Part shown: positions 49,441 through 60,934 of the stretch, piece by piece
How positions within the stretch are numbered: position 1 is the first letter of the stretch
Layout: each line of letters starts with the position of its first letter
DNA from: Mallotus nudiflorus
Taxonomy: Eukaryota > Streptophyta > Magnoliopsida > Malpighiales > Euphorbiaceae
Assembly: GCA_947683625.1 (NCBI GenBank)
Contig: CANTUR010000066.1
Span: forward strand, 6,296,001-6,360,000
Direction of reading: 5' to 3'
DNA: 64,000 bases
Translations under genes and position numbers: made by a program
The notes under the pieces: generated by a model
Told to the model about the DNA's origin: nothing
What the model saw: only the letters and a program-made list of their open reading frames with translations
The model's database searches: none

Positions 49441-50599
49441 GTAATTTTATTGCAGATATTAAAGTGTTATGGTAGCACATACCGTTACAATAATTTTCTT
49501 TCAATTTTGTAAATTTTGTTTTACTAGAAAGGGTGTTAATGTTATATTAAGTGGAGTACGGGCTATTAATAAGAAATCATTCAAGTACAATACCCATAAA
49601 GTCATTTCTTACAAATTTTGAATTATTTAATAATTATTTAATTATATGAAAGTAACCTCTCAAATAACCCTCATAAAACTTGCACTAATTTAATCTTCTT
49701 ACAAGAACTCTTAAGGTTTATGTTGTGTGTATTGTTTCTATCTTTTGTGGTGAGTTTCTAAATTTTTTAACCTAAGAAACATACCTTAGGTTATGTATAT
49801 ATACATAGAGAAAGCAAACCCTAATCACATGATAAGTGTACAATTTGTCATCATAACAATGCAAGTTGTATATATCTTATTAATCTATCAAGAAGTATGT
49901 AGAGAATTGATACATCTCACGTATTATGTCTACATATATTCTCTATAGAAACCAATGAAACCCAATTTTGATTTAGTTATGGTCAACATTATACATTTAA
50001 GAGATAATATATGTCTAATATGCCAAGCCTAATAAGCCAAGCCTAATAAGCCAAGCTTATCCTTATCATTTTGTCTTATGGACTTAGGCTTGGTTATTGG
50101 GCCAACACTTGGCCCAATCCCAACCCATTAAACCAAATAGGCCTAGATTAGGTTCATGGACTTTTTCAATATCTTGTATTAATCTTTAGTCCAAAATTCA
50201 TTTGGGCCTAGGCCCAAACACTTAGGCTATTAATGTAAGTCTAATTAGAAACAACATATATTATTAATTTAATACTTTAATTAATATTCATATTAATTAA
50301 GTATAAATTAATAATTAAACCTTTACTTGAATTATATTTCATGATATGCTAGAATAATTGCTTAAAGTATAAATCCAATTCCATTAATATTAATTAATTG
50401 ATTAAGCACTTTAATCAATAATTAGATTAATATTGATGGTGATTTGGTAAATCTCTTTTAGGTGTGACTTACAATGTTCATGTCTAATTGATAATGAAAC
50501 TATAATATCGACATTTGATATTATTTGAAACTCTTTTAAATCTAAATGTAAAAATCCCAATTATTCACATTTAGTTATGATAAGTTGTGAGTGATCCCT
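49441..50599. other. Unassigned repeat-like DNA
   Basis: No gene. Three copies of a 14-bp CCAAGCCTAATAAG-type unit at about 50023-50060. The GGCCCAA-rich segment (50080-50230) and the CCTAGCATCGATATTAC end look like decayed LTR sequence, family unknown. Confidence 0.4.
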
Positions 50600-52738
50600 A
50601 GCATCGATATTACTATAGACGGTGGGGTTTAGCGCGCGTCCAAGATTTTAGCAACCGCGACACTGTTTAGGCTCAAGGCCTTAGAGAATACACTAATCAC
50701 TGTCACAAAGATATAGTGTGGAGATGAGGAGTCGCCACGAGTAATAAGTGGGACAATTTCATTGGTGGTACTCAATTCTCTAAAAGAAAATTAGTACCAT
50801 AACCAGGAGATTCTGGATACAGAATACTAACTTCTCTTAGTCTTGTGTTCATTTAGAATAATTTTATAAATAATTATTTCATCCTCTAATTACATGCAAT
50901 TTTATTAAACCCTAATTAACATCCATCTACCTAAAAAGGCAACAAGTCAATAAAATTACAAGTAAAAATGTACTCAAGATCACATTGTCCTTAAGTCTAA
51001 ACTATGTTAATTTTATTAAAAAGTTAGCTAAATCTACATTTTATTTACTAGTGAAATAGAATAAAAGTGGGCCTACATTTTATTAATTAATGAGCCTAAA
51101 TCTATTTTTTAGTTTTTCTAAGATATGGGCTTAAGTCTATTCAATTTTAAAGAAAAATTAAATTAGTGGGCCTAAGTTTAACTTGATTTTATTTTAAGTT
51201 AAGTGTGGACCTATGTCTATTTATTTTAAAAGAAATACAATTAAGTGGGTTGAGCTAAGTCTAGACAAATTTTAATTAATTAAGTGGGCATAAAATCTAA
51301 TTAACCTAATGGGCCTAAATTGATTTTAATTATATAAAAAAAAACCTAAATAATTTTTTTAAGCCTATTTATTAAGCAGGTTAGACCTAAACGTGGGCTT
51401 GGGGCCCAAAACGATAAAAACATAAAAAACAAGCCTAAAACAAATAAAACACAAAAAAAAATGGATCAAATAAACATTACAATGATTTTCTAAAAAAACC
51501 CTAAATTAATTACATGCAAACCCTAATTTAAGCAACTGTCATCATTGATTTTAATTGATTTTTATCCAATTGAACCTAATTACTAATCGATTTTAAAGTA
51601 CAGCAAATTAAATTTTTTTACTATTTCCACTGCTGGGGCTATTACAAACTACGTACAAAATTAAGATTAAATAATTATATACCCAGAAATTAAAATAAAT
51701 ACACAGAACACCGAAAATAAAAAAATAATAAATAAAAAATCCTAAATCCTACTGGGAAATAACATAGATTCTTCCATGGCATTCTATGGATCTTATACTT
51801 AATTTAAATATAGGCAGTATCCTCCTCAATCCACATGCACATAACAAAAAAAAGTAATCATATTAGTAGTGAAATTAAACAATCAAAAAGAGAATAACAG
51901 AATAAAAAAATTGCCAAAAAAATAGAAAGAATAAAAATGACGTAGAAAAAAAAACACTAATGATTTAGATGCTGTGCAAATGCCCCTTTTTGGCCCCTCA
52001 GATTAGGATTTTCACTGTTGAAATTGAATTATTTGTTGATTCTGGACTAGGACTTGATTGTTTTTAAAGAAAATGGCAGTATCAAAAATTAGGGTTTCTT
52101 TTGGAAGACCAGGGTGTGTGCGAGGTATTCTTCACATCTAAATTTTAGAGTTTTTGCGTTTTTTTTCTCTGTGTGCAAAAACTCTCAAGAAAAAAATCCT
52201 TTGCTAAAAATTCCCCCCTCTATATGCACGTATGCAGACTCTGCTTTTAAATGCAGAGTCTACGCATACTGAACTTCCTCCAAAGGAGGAATAGACCTAT
52301 CTGATCAGATAACGTTTATTTTTCTTTGATTTCAAAAAACCTTCTGCATTTAAACAGCCTTACTAGATAATTGTAAAGATAAAATTTGAATTTTCAACCA
52401 ATCAAAATGCTGAAAAATTAATAAAAATACGTGAAAAAATCAACTTTTATGAGTCAGAATTGTGTAATGCCGACCGGCATTATGCAATTCCGATCTGCAT
52501 TATGCAATGCCAATCAACATTGTGCAATGCCGATTGGCATTACACAATACTGGTCAGCGTTACACTAATGCCGATCGACATTAAATGCCAAATTTTTTTA
52601 ATTACCAAAAGATCCCTGAAAAATTGACTTATTTGCAATCAAACCCTAAAAAAGTTATAATTTAGTCCTTAAAGTCTAGAAAATTGACAACTAACTTCAA
52701 TTTTTGAATGAATTGCATCTTGAAATTGGGTGCTTACA
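50600..52738 (-). repeat. 3' LTR of the Tat element
   Basis: The right border is clear: GGGTGCTTACA ends at 52738 and is followed by the polypurine tract. The left border is only approximate; the stretch near 50715 has GGAGTCGCCACG. Non-coding; 51060-51340 has loosely repeated GTGGGCCTAA-type motifs. Confidence 0.55.
52466..52582. repeat. 20-bp palindromic minisatellite in the LTR
   Basis: Six units of 20-21 bp, consensus AATGCCGATCGGCATTATGC. Most units are near-palindromes (AATGCCG..CGGCATT in the first, AATGCC..GGCATT in the fourth). A related array lies at about 54472-54590. Confidence 0.75.
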
Positions 52739-52755
52739 GTTGCCCCCCTTTGTAG
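52739..52755 (-). promoter_or_regulatory. Polypurine tract of the Tat element
   Basis: On the minus strand CTACAAAGGGGGGCAAC immediately precedes the LTR border TGTAAGCACCC. Confidence 0.68.
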
Positions 52756-52889
52756 CTATTTGCTTGACAAATTACGGCAAAGTAATAGAAGCACATAATT
52801 TCGAAAGAAAGAAATTAGGACACTCGATTGTATCCGAAGTGATGGATTGATGCTCAAATTGTTGAGCAAAGTGTAGTGTTTGATAAGTC

Positions 52890-53590
52890 GCACTATATTT
52901 CTCGTGGAACGTCTAGTGGAGTTTGTTCGCTATATTTCCTGTAGGATATTTAGCGATGATAAGTTGAAAACTTGCTATATTTCCTGTGGAACGTCTAGCA
53001 ATGATGAATTCCGTTATATTCCCTGTGGGACGTCTAAAGATGCACACTATATTCCCTATGGGATGTCTAGTGTAGATGAATTGAATTTCATTATATTCCT
53101 TGTGGGACGTCTAACGATGCACACTATATTCCCTGTGGGATGTCTAGTGTAATTGAATTGAATTTCGTTATATTCCCTGTGGGATGTCTAACGATGCACA
53201 CTATATTCTTTATGGGACGTCTAGTGTAATTGAATTGAATTTCATTATATTCCCTGTAGGACATCTAACGATGCACACTATATTCCCTGTGGGACGTCTA
53301 GTGTAATTGAATTGAATTTCATTATATTCCCTGTGGGACGTCTAACGATGCACACTATATTCCCTGTGGGACGTCTAGTGTAATTGAATTGAATTTCGTT
53401 ATATTCCCTGTGGGACGTCTAATGATGCACACTATATTCCCTGTGGGATGTCTAGTGTAATTGAATTCAATTTTGTTATATTCCCTGTGGGACATCTAAT
53501 GATGCACACTATATTCCTTGTGGGATGTCTAGTGTAACTGAATTAAAAAATTGCTATAGTTCCTGTGGAATGTCTAGTAATGAGGAATTT
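52890..53590. repeat. 77-bp tandem array with alternating 44/33-bp half-units
   Basis: About seven 77-bp units (phase marks at 53048, 53125, 53202, 53279, 53356, 53433, 53510), preceded by more divergent half-units. Each half begins TATATTCCCTGTGGGACGTCTA and continues with GTGTAATTGAATTGAATTTC or ACGATGCACAC. TCCC-TGT-GGGA can form a mini-hairpin; early units have TTCC-TGT-GGAA instead. 77 is not a multiple of three, so the ORF at 52880-53152 is incidental. Confidence 0.9.
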
Positions 53591-54109
53591 GAAAGTTTAT
53601 GTTATAACTATTATGCAATACATAACATAATGAAGGTTATGACTACTTTATAGCACATAACATAATGATTTAAAATTCATATCATAGCTACTGTGCAGCA
53701 TATGAAACCTTTGATTGAAATCATGCATGTAAAATGCAAAAAATTGAGTTCTGTAATCTTATTCTATATTCTGTATTTGACAGAAGATTCAAAATCATAG
53801 ATTGATTATGCAGTTTTAATAATTCAATGAATTATTAATTTGATGAATGTCATGATTTAATTAGGAACATATTCCTAATCAGAATACAATTATGGACTAA
53901 ATTGCAAGAAAGAAAAGATAGATAAAAAGTAAATAAATTGGAAGGATTAAAATGGATATTCTCCATTTTATATATTCTTTCCCTTTTGTCGATCACTTCA
54001 CTTCTCTTCCCATTCTTTTCTTCTTCTTCCTTTTTTTTAAATTGATCTTGATTTTTCTTTTCTTGATTTCTTTACCATCTATTGTCCAATTTGCAATCCA
54101 TCTAATCCT

Positions 54110-56500
54110 ATGGCCTCCTCATCACGCAGACAATATAAGGGAGTTGAGACTTTAGAATGTCAGAGGATTCTGCCTCTTAGTTTTCCTCAAAATAATCTGG
54201 AACTTCGAGAAGACCCAACTATCTTTCCTTTGACTCATTTATATACCCACAAGTGCAGAGATGTGGATAATGAGGTAACTTTTCTTGCTTCTGTTTATTT
54301 TTGCAAAAATATTACTAGTATAATCAGCGATTAGAGTTAGTTGTAGGGTAGAGATTGACACTGACATGTATATTAGTCAGAAATTAATATGAAAATGTAT
54401 GATAAATTGAAATTAACTCTGAAAATATGAAATTTGACTCCCAAGTTATCAGAATGGAGGATCGAATGTCTAGAATTCCGATCAGAATTCTAGATTTTTT
54501 ATTAACCGGGTTAATGTCGATCGGCAATCTGGAATGCCGATTGGCATTCTAGATTACCGGTCGACAATCTACATTACCGATCAAAATTTTTTTAACTAAA
54601 AAGGCAATTAATTAATTAACTAATCAAATCCTTCAATTTAAATTCTTTGATTAATTAATTAATCTTTCAATTAATTAGTTAATATTTTCCTTTTTGAAAT
54701 TGAAATAGTGTCCGATGAAGTTCACGAGCTGTTTCAATCTAGCTCGGGAATTGTTTCATAGTCTATCGGAGCAAGTGACACGTCTGATTTGGGCTTCCAA
54801 ATTTAGGCATTTCATTGCTACACTTTCGACTGTTCGAGGTCGATCTGACTGTTATTCTTTATTTGCTTTGATCGAGCGATGGATGGATACTACCCACACT
54901 TTTCATACTCGTGTGGGTAAGCTGACCATTTCACCTATGAGCTTCTCTGCTATCACTGGGATTGCCTTTGGAGGATCCCCAATTCCATTAAACATCAGCT
55001 ATTGTAGTCTTCCAGAGCATGCACAGAGTCAGTACATGCAAGACTTGATCGGGTTTGCCCAAGCATGGAAGAATCGGAAGAACGTTCTTCTTTCATCATT
55101 AGTTGAGGGATTTAGACGCCTTCCTACTTCGACTCCTTGTCAGATTATTCATAAAGCGAGGTGTTTCCTCTTGATATTATTTGGCACAACCCTCTTTTAT
55201 GAGACCGATCATGAGGTCAGTATCGCTCTGGTGGGTCCTCTTCGTGACTTGGACCGAGTTGCCACATTAAATTGGGGATCTACTGCACTTGCTTATATTT
55301 ATTACAGATTAGACATAGTCTATAGAGGTGCTGTCATGATGCGTGGCTTTTGGCACATCTTGCATGTATATTTTCTTTCATTTGATCTCTATAGTTTTGC
55401 TCTTCTTTGCCTTTTTTAATATGTTCTTTTTTCCAGATCTGGAGCATAGAGATCGGGTTAATTTAAGGCTTTAATGCTATTAGTTCTGATAGGACCTTTC
55501 CTCTAATGATGAGATGGGGTTCTTCTCACCTTGCTAGTAACAGGAACACTTTACAGACGTACCGTGATCAGTTGAACACTGTTGAGTGGCACCTGGTAAG
55601 GAAAAATAAAATCATTAGTATGCTACATTTTAGTAGAAATTAGACTTAATTTACATAAATTATAGATAAACATTGATTGGTTGGAGGGTGCTGAGGACAT
55701 CCAGCGATATGATTTCATGGCGGCTACAGCTCGCTTGGAGCCTATAAGGATTCTACTTTCTGGTTATGGCTGTCTGATGTGGTATCTAGGGGAGCGAGTA
55801 TATCGCTGGTCTTTCGGCCCTTCTCGATGTCGCATTCCATCTGATGTCCCTTCCTCCATGCTCCACAGCTCGTATCTTACAGGTTCAGAGCTGAGGGATG
55901 CACTATAGGGATATGCTGCCTTAGATTTTCTTGAGTGTTCTTGACATTATTAGGAGTTTATCCATGAGAGCCTCATGGAGCATGTTCCTATTGACTATGA
56001 TGAGGTAATTTCTCACTATTTCAGCTTTTGTTTCTAGAACTTATGACTCACTCCTTCTCTTTACAGTTTGAGGAGGTTTGCTCTCTTGTTGATGCTGATG
56101 ACGAGACTGAGATTGCTCCAGAGACTGAGATTGCTCTAGATATTGAGAGCCCTAAGCCCAGACTTAGTCCTGATCATCATGCTCAACATGGTAGGTCTAG
56201 TCGTGATGGGGCCTTTATCGGTGCTACGCTTAGTGATGTCTCTCTTCCAGACAAGTCTATATTCTACTGGGCTCCCACTGTTCAGGCTCTAGTTGAGCAG
56301 CAGATGCAGTTTAGTGATGCTCAGCTTCCTAGCTTTTATCCAGTAGATGCTTTTTATGTGAGTCTGTTTGCTTTATTTCTTGTATGGATCTATACACTTG
56401 ACATCGATATTAACAAAATTTTATAAAACAGATTCCCTGGACATAGGCAGAGTATCTATATGGACTTGCCTCGCCTTAGAGATTATTTATGATGCAGGTT
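54110..56500 (+). pseudogene. Plant mobile domain (PMD) gene carried antisense in the Tat element
   Basis: Exons can be placed at 54110-54274, 54709-55365, 55437-55595, 55666-56004, 56067-56357 and from 56432, all phase 0, with good signals (GAG|GTAACT, AATAG|, CAT|GTATAT, TTCCAG|, CTG|GTAAGG, GAG|GTAATT, TTACAG|, TAT|GTGAGT). Exon 2 holds the PMD core: LFALIERWMDTTHTFHTRVG, then KLTISPMSFSAITGIAFGG. PMD proteins (MAIN/MAIL group) act in gene silencing and development and also occur inside transposons. Exons 1 and 2 are intact. Exon 3 has TAA at 55464, exon 4 has TAG at 55906 and two more, and exon 6 has TAG early. It lies on the strand opposite to pol, between integrase and the 3' LTR. Confidence 0.7.
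54472..54590. repeat. 20-bp palindromic minisatellite in PMD intron 1
   Basis: Units such as AATGTCGATCGGCAATCTGG, AATGCCGATTGGCATTCTAG and ATTACCGGTCGACAATCTAC: the same 20-bp period and CCGATCGGCATT core as the array in the LTR about 2 kb away. Confidence 0.68.
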
Positions 56501-56894
56501 ATAAACAGTTGGTGGGTAAGCGCCCTCACTGAGACACTGCAAATGTATGCATATGATATGGTGTTTTTTGTTTATGTAGAGTTATTCCAGCGGTTTAGAG
56601 CAGGAGAATAAGATGCTTCTCGATAGCTTGCAGCCTTGGGCTTTATCCATATAGTGCTGGGACTTCATCTGCTAGATCTCCAGACACTCATCATCATGAT
56701 GACCTTACCAGAGGATGGAGCCCATGGCCTGATACCAGAGCACGAGATGAATGATTTAGAGTTTCTATATTCCTGACTTTCTAGGTGTCTGTATCTGACT
56801 GCTCTTTATTTTATTGCTATTTTTATTCCTGTACTGTCTCGAACACTGTTGGATAGAATTGAAATAGCGTTTTGCACTTTAATGGATTTTTTTT

Positions 56895-56930
56895 ACCTAA
56901 GCTGCCCTTTCGGGTTTTCAACTTAGCGAG
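56895..56930 (+). repeat. Stem-loop repeat unit between the two antisense genes
   Basis: CCTAAGCTGCCCTTTCGGG followed by TTTTCAACTTAG. Outer arms CTAAGCTG/CAACTTAG pair at 7 of 8 positions; CCC pairs with GGG. Related units lie at 57891-57920, 57940-57975, 58793-58827, 58863-58896 and 58914-58947. Confidence 0.65.
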
Positions 56931-57219
56931 CCCCCCTTTTTTAATAACTAATTAAAAAAGATGGTTAATGAACATTATCTTTTTTAATTAATTATCCATT
57001 GATCTTAATCCTTTTCCAAAATGGATAATATTGGATAGATAAATAATTAAAAAAATGGATTATCTTCCCAATTATCTATTTATCCCAATCCTTCTCAAAT
57101 TTTATCACCTTATCCACATCTTTCTTTGCTAGCAGAATCCTTTTTCCATATGAACTCATCTTCTTTCCCTATATAAGACTATTCAAGGGGCATTCTCCTT
57201 CATTTTCTTTACCCTCATT

Positions 57220-58548
57220 ATGACTCAAGCATCTCTTCAAACAATAAAGAAATTTCTTAAAAGTCTCAATGGTGATGACTGGAATAAGCTTCAACCTTTC
57301 CACATCAAATCCCTAAAATCTCTTCAGCACCTGACTATCGATAACACTCTCCTGCATGCTGCTTCTACCTTTTAGGATGTCAAGGACCATGTATTCAGGT
57401 TTAATGGGCAAGAGCTTTGTCCAATGATTGAAGAGTTTACTGCTATTCTAGGATGCACATTAGACTTGACTACTATGATAGCCCTTCTAGATTTGGAGAT
57501 GCAATTTCCTGGCAGATTGGTTACATTCTTTGATTTGCCCCCAGCTGATATTTACATGTATACGCATAACCCTAGGACTATCAATCTTTCTTCTCTGATC
57601 ACCGTCTATGGGACTCGTGATAAGAACACTACTTCTTGGACTAGAACAGTTGCTTTCTGTTTATATGCTCAATTTTTGCTAGTTTCTCACCATGGTGGTG
57701 TCGATACAAGCATTGTCAGTATTTTGGAACAGGTAGAGCTTAGAGCTAATCCTATGCCAATTATCCTTACTGAGACCATCATTGGGCTTGACAGTTTCAA
57801 GACTGATAACTATTTCTCAGGCAGTTTACTTCTTCTTTAGGTGTGCAACCAAAACTTTTGTTTTTATTTTATTTTTGCCCTAATTTTTGCCTAAGCCACC
57901 CTTTTAGGTTTTCAGCTTAGTAGGCTTGCCCTAACTTTTGCCTAAGTCGCCCTTTCAGGTTTTCAACTTTATGGGCTTTTATTTTGTTATTCTTATATCA
58001 TTTTTTTAGATTTGGTTACAGGAAAAGCTGAGCTTGCTTAATATACCCTCAATCCTTTGACTTATCAACCTCATCAACTATAATCTCATCCTTTGAGAAT
58101 GAAGGATAAATGTTCTATGGACCAATGGGTTAACTGGTTGAAGAAGATTTCAGATGCTGAGATTACATGGGTCCGCCCTTAGTGGAGATTGAAGTTCATG
58201 ACTGTTGAGCTGTATGAGCACCGTGTTCCTATTCTCGGGCTGCACTTCTCTACCTTTTTTACCCCTTTATGCCTTTGTCGTCAATATGGTCACCCTCAGT
58301 TCATCGTTCCTATTATGACTAACTTTAAAGGCTTTCCTTTGAGACAAGATTCTCTGGATAAGATTAGGAGCTTGTGGCCTTGTAGAGCCCTTAAACAGAA
58401 CATATACCTAGATGCAGATGTTATTACTGATGATGATTACAAAACTTGGGTTATTATCCAAAAGACAGAACCACCAGGGTTTGCTAGGTACAAGAGAACT
58501 CAAGCTTTGTATGATGGGTTGCAAAGGAAGAAACAAAGACATCACTAG
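57220..58548 (+). pseudogene. DUF7745-like ORF carried antisense in the Tat element
   Basis: An ATG at 57220 opens a frame with one TAG (57373-57375) that otherwise runs to 57840. It contains HVFRFNGQELCPMIEEFTAI followed by LGC, resembling the FxFNGxxLxPTxEEY segment of plant DUF7745-type proteins. A second part (about 58010-58548) contains WVNWLKKISDAEITWVRP, TAG, then an open frame from 58189 ending YKRTQALYDGLQRKKQRHH. A hairpin-repeat-rich stretch of about 170 nt between them (57841-58009) could be an intron (acceptor TTTTTTTAG at 58009). DUF7745 has no known function; the name is from memory. Confidence 0.5.
57888..57978 (+). repeat. Two stem-loop repeat units in the gap of the DUF7745-like gene
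   Basis: Units at 57891-57920 (arms CTAAGC/GCTTAG, perfect) and 57940-57975 (arms weaker). Both have the CCCTTT..AGGTTTTC core. Confidence 0.6.
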
Positions 58549-58789
58549 ATAGAATGGTCTCATAGAGCTAGTTTTAGGCTTTCTTATGTTTTGTTATCCT
58601 TTCAAGTACTTATGCATTATAATAAAGAAGGATATGCAAAGTTTAACAAAAATTCAATTTCAATTTCATTCATTAATTAGGGCCAAAATGAGTACATTTA
58701 ATACATCATATGACATAACTCCTGTTATCAGCTAGTCCTCATGGATTTTCTAACTGAATATTTTTTGCTCACATTTTATTTCTCTAATT

Positions 58790-58950
58790 TTTACCTAACT
58801 AGCCCTTTACGGGTTTTCTAATCAGTGGGACCATTATTTTTTTATTTATTTCCTTAATTTTTGCTTGTCAGCCCTTTATGGATTTTCTGAACAGTGGGAA
58901 TGTCCTAACTTTTGCCTGACTAGCCTTTTCAGGTTTTCTAGCCAGGGGAC
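58790..58950 (+). repeat. Three stem-loop repeat units just after pol
   Basis: Arms differ between units but stay complementary: CTAACTAG/CTAATCAG, TGTCAG/CTGAACA, CTGACTAG/CTAGCCAG, each around a CCCTTT(A/T)..GG(G)TTTT-type core. Confidence 0.65.
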
Positions 58951-58985
58951 TTTATTTTGTTTATTCTACTTTTATTCATATTTTT

Positions 58986-60298
58986 TTACAGGTAGTACTT
59001 CTTGAGGCAATCCAAATTGACAGGTTCCATAAACTCATTCCCTTCAAGATCTGATATCTTAACAGCTCCTTTAGGTAAGACCGATTTGACCAAGTGCGGT
59101 CCTACCTAATTCGGTCTAAATTTACCTCTCAGATCGAACACCATGGCTCTAGACTATTCCAACACCATATCTCCAACTTTGATCTTCCTAGGCTTAACCT
59201 TCTTGTTGAACGCACTTACTATCCTTCTTTGATATATCTGAGTGTGGAATAAAGCATCCATCCTTTTCTCATCTAGAGATACTAGATGATCATATCTTTT
59301 CTGCACCCATTCATTCTCAGTTATTTTAGCTTCCATGACTACTCTTAAGGACTTAATCTCAATTTCTATGGGCAAAACTGCTTCACAACCATATACCAAT
59401 AAGAACAGTGTTTGGCCTGTGGCAGTTCGAGTTGTAGTCCTATATCCCTATAAGGCAAAAGGAAGATATTTAGACCAATCCTTGTAGGTTTTAACCATCT
59501 TAGAAAGGATTTTATTGACATTTTTTGTTAGCCGCTTTCATTGCTACATTAGCTTGAGGGCGATAAGGTGAAGATTTATGGTGCTCAATCCTATACTTTT
59601 GTAGCAACTCTGCTGTTTCTGCTTGAAATTGAAACCCGTTATCTATCACAACATGATGTGGAACCCCATATCTTCAAATAAGGCTCTTCTCGATGAACTG
59701 TGCCATCTTTTTTGCTTTTAGAGTGTTGAAAGATTCTACCTCTACCCATCTCAAAAAGTAATCGATTGCCACCACCTACCCATCTCGAAAAGTAATCGAT
59801 TGCCACCATTATGTATTTATGCCCATTTGATGCTGTCGGTTTTATTTCTCTTATAATATCAATTCCCCATGTTGCAAAGGGCCAAGGGGATGATAAACTA
59901 TTCAGCACTGTTGGAGGCATATGACTAAGATTCTCATGGATCTGACACTGATGGCCTTGTCTTACTGTCCTGGTACAATCCTTTTCTATAGTCATCTAGT
60001 AATACCTTTGTCTGAGTATCTTCTGAGTGAGAATCATCCCATTCATATGAGAACCATAAGCCCCTGCATGAATCTCTTGTATCACCTCTTCAGCTTCATC
60101 CTTTTTTAGACACCTGAGATGCATCCCGTTCGGCATTCTTTTGTATAATACCTTATAATGACTTGCATAGTTGTGTGCAAGAACACAAACAGCATATCTT
60201 TCTTTTAAGGTTTCTTCATATGGATAAATTCTCTTTTCAATGAACCTCTGGACATTATAAAACCAAGGCTTTTCTTTGGGCTCCATTTGAACATTCAT
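58986..60298 (-). pseudogene. Tat integrase (broken)
   Basis: Minus strand: zinc-binding part (60298-59996; ends EVIQEIHAGAYGSHMNG, LTQKILRQRYY, then CTRTVRQGHQCQIHE), core (WPFATWGIDIIREIKP about 59885-59840, GHKYIMVAIDYFSRWV), and C-terminal part (59399-59154, MVYGCEAVLPIEIEI; then across a stop GKFRP..VGPHLVKSVLPKG and LKKYYL, terminating with TAA at 58986). About 45 bp around 59745-59800 is a local duplication (TCTACCCATCTC..AAGTAATCGATTGCCACCA twice), which disrupts the core. Multiple frames are needed, so no active product. Confidence 0.75.
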
Positions 60299-60930
60299 AA
60301 TCTACTCACCCTATAACACGGTGCTCTAGACTTCATGATCACTAAAGGTTTCATAGCCAACCCAGTTGCACTATCCCATATTGAAGAAAGTGTTGCAAGT
60401 GCATCTGCTATCTGATTATCCTCTCTGGATAGATGGATAAAGAGACATTTGGTGAAATTCTTCATTAAGTCTTTCACATAGCAGATATAAGGCTTCAACC
60501 TTTCCTCTTTTACCTCCCATTGTTCATTAGCCTAATTGATGACTAATATTGAATCTCTATAAACTAACAAATCTTTTGCTCCAGCTACCATAGCTACCTC
60601 AATCCCACAGATACATGCTTCATACTCGACCATATTGTTTATGACCTTAAAATCCAATTTCTTTGCCATTGGTGTGGTTTCTCCTTCTGGTGTAACAAGA
60701 ATCACTCTCAATCCAACTCCTTTGTTATTTACAGCTCCATCAAAGTAAAGTTTCCACTCCTAGTGCTCTACAACTGCTAAGTTCTCATCTGAAAACTCCA
60801 AATTCCACTGCTCTTCATCTTTAATCGCACTCTAAGCTAAGAATTCTGCTACTGCTCTTCCCTTGATTACCTTTATAGTAATGTACTCTATATCAAATTC
60901 AGTTAAGAGTACCAACCATCTAGATATTTT
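60299..60930 (-). pseudogene. Second RNase H domain (Tat-type)
   Basis: Minus-strand frames read LRVILVTPEGETTPMAKKLD, VEYEACICGIEVAMVAGAKD, LLVYRDSILVINQANEQWEV, KEERLKPYICYVKDLMKNF and SREDNQIADALATLSS. The E, D, D pattern (YEA, DS, NQIAD) fits the additional RNase H characteristic of Tat elements, distinct from the RT-linked one at 60.9-61.2 kb. One stop at a Gln-like position (about 60,534) and others break it. Confidence 0.68.
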
Positions 60931-60934
60931 CCAG

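Noticed and set aside
52880..53590. Possible CRISPR-like array
   Set aside because: The 77-bp repeats are contiguous with no unique spacers, in a plant retroelement; it is a tandem repeat.
53952..54155. Hydrophobic ORF just before the PMD gene
   Set aside because: Pyrimidine-rich 5' leader read in another frame; it overlaps the PMD start codon.
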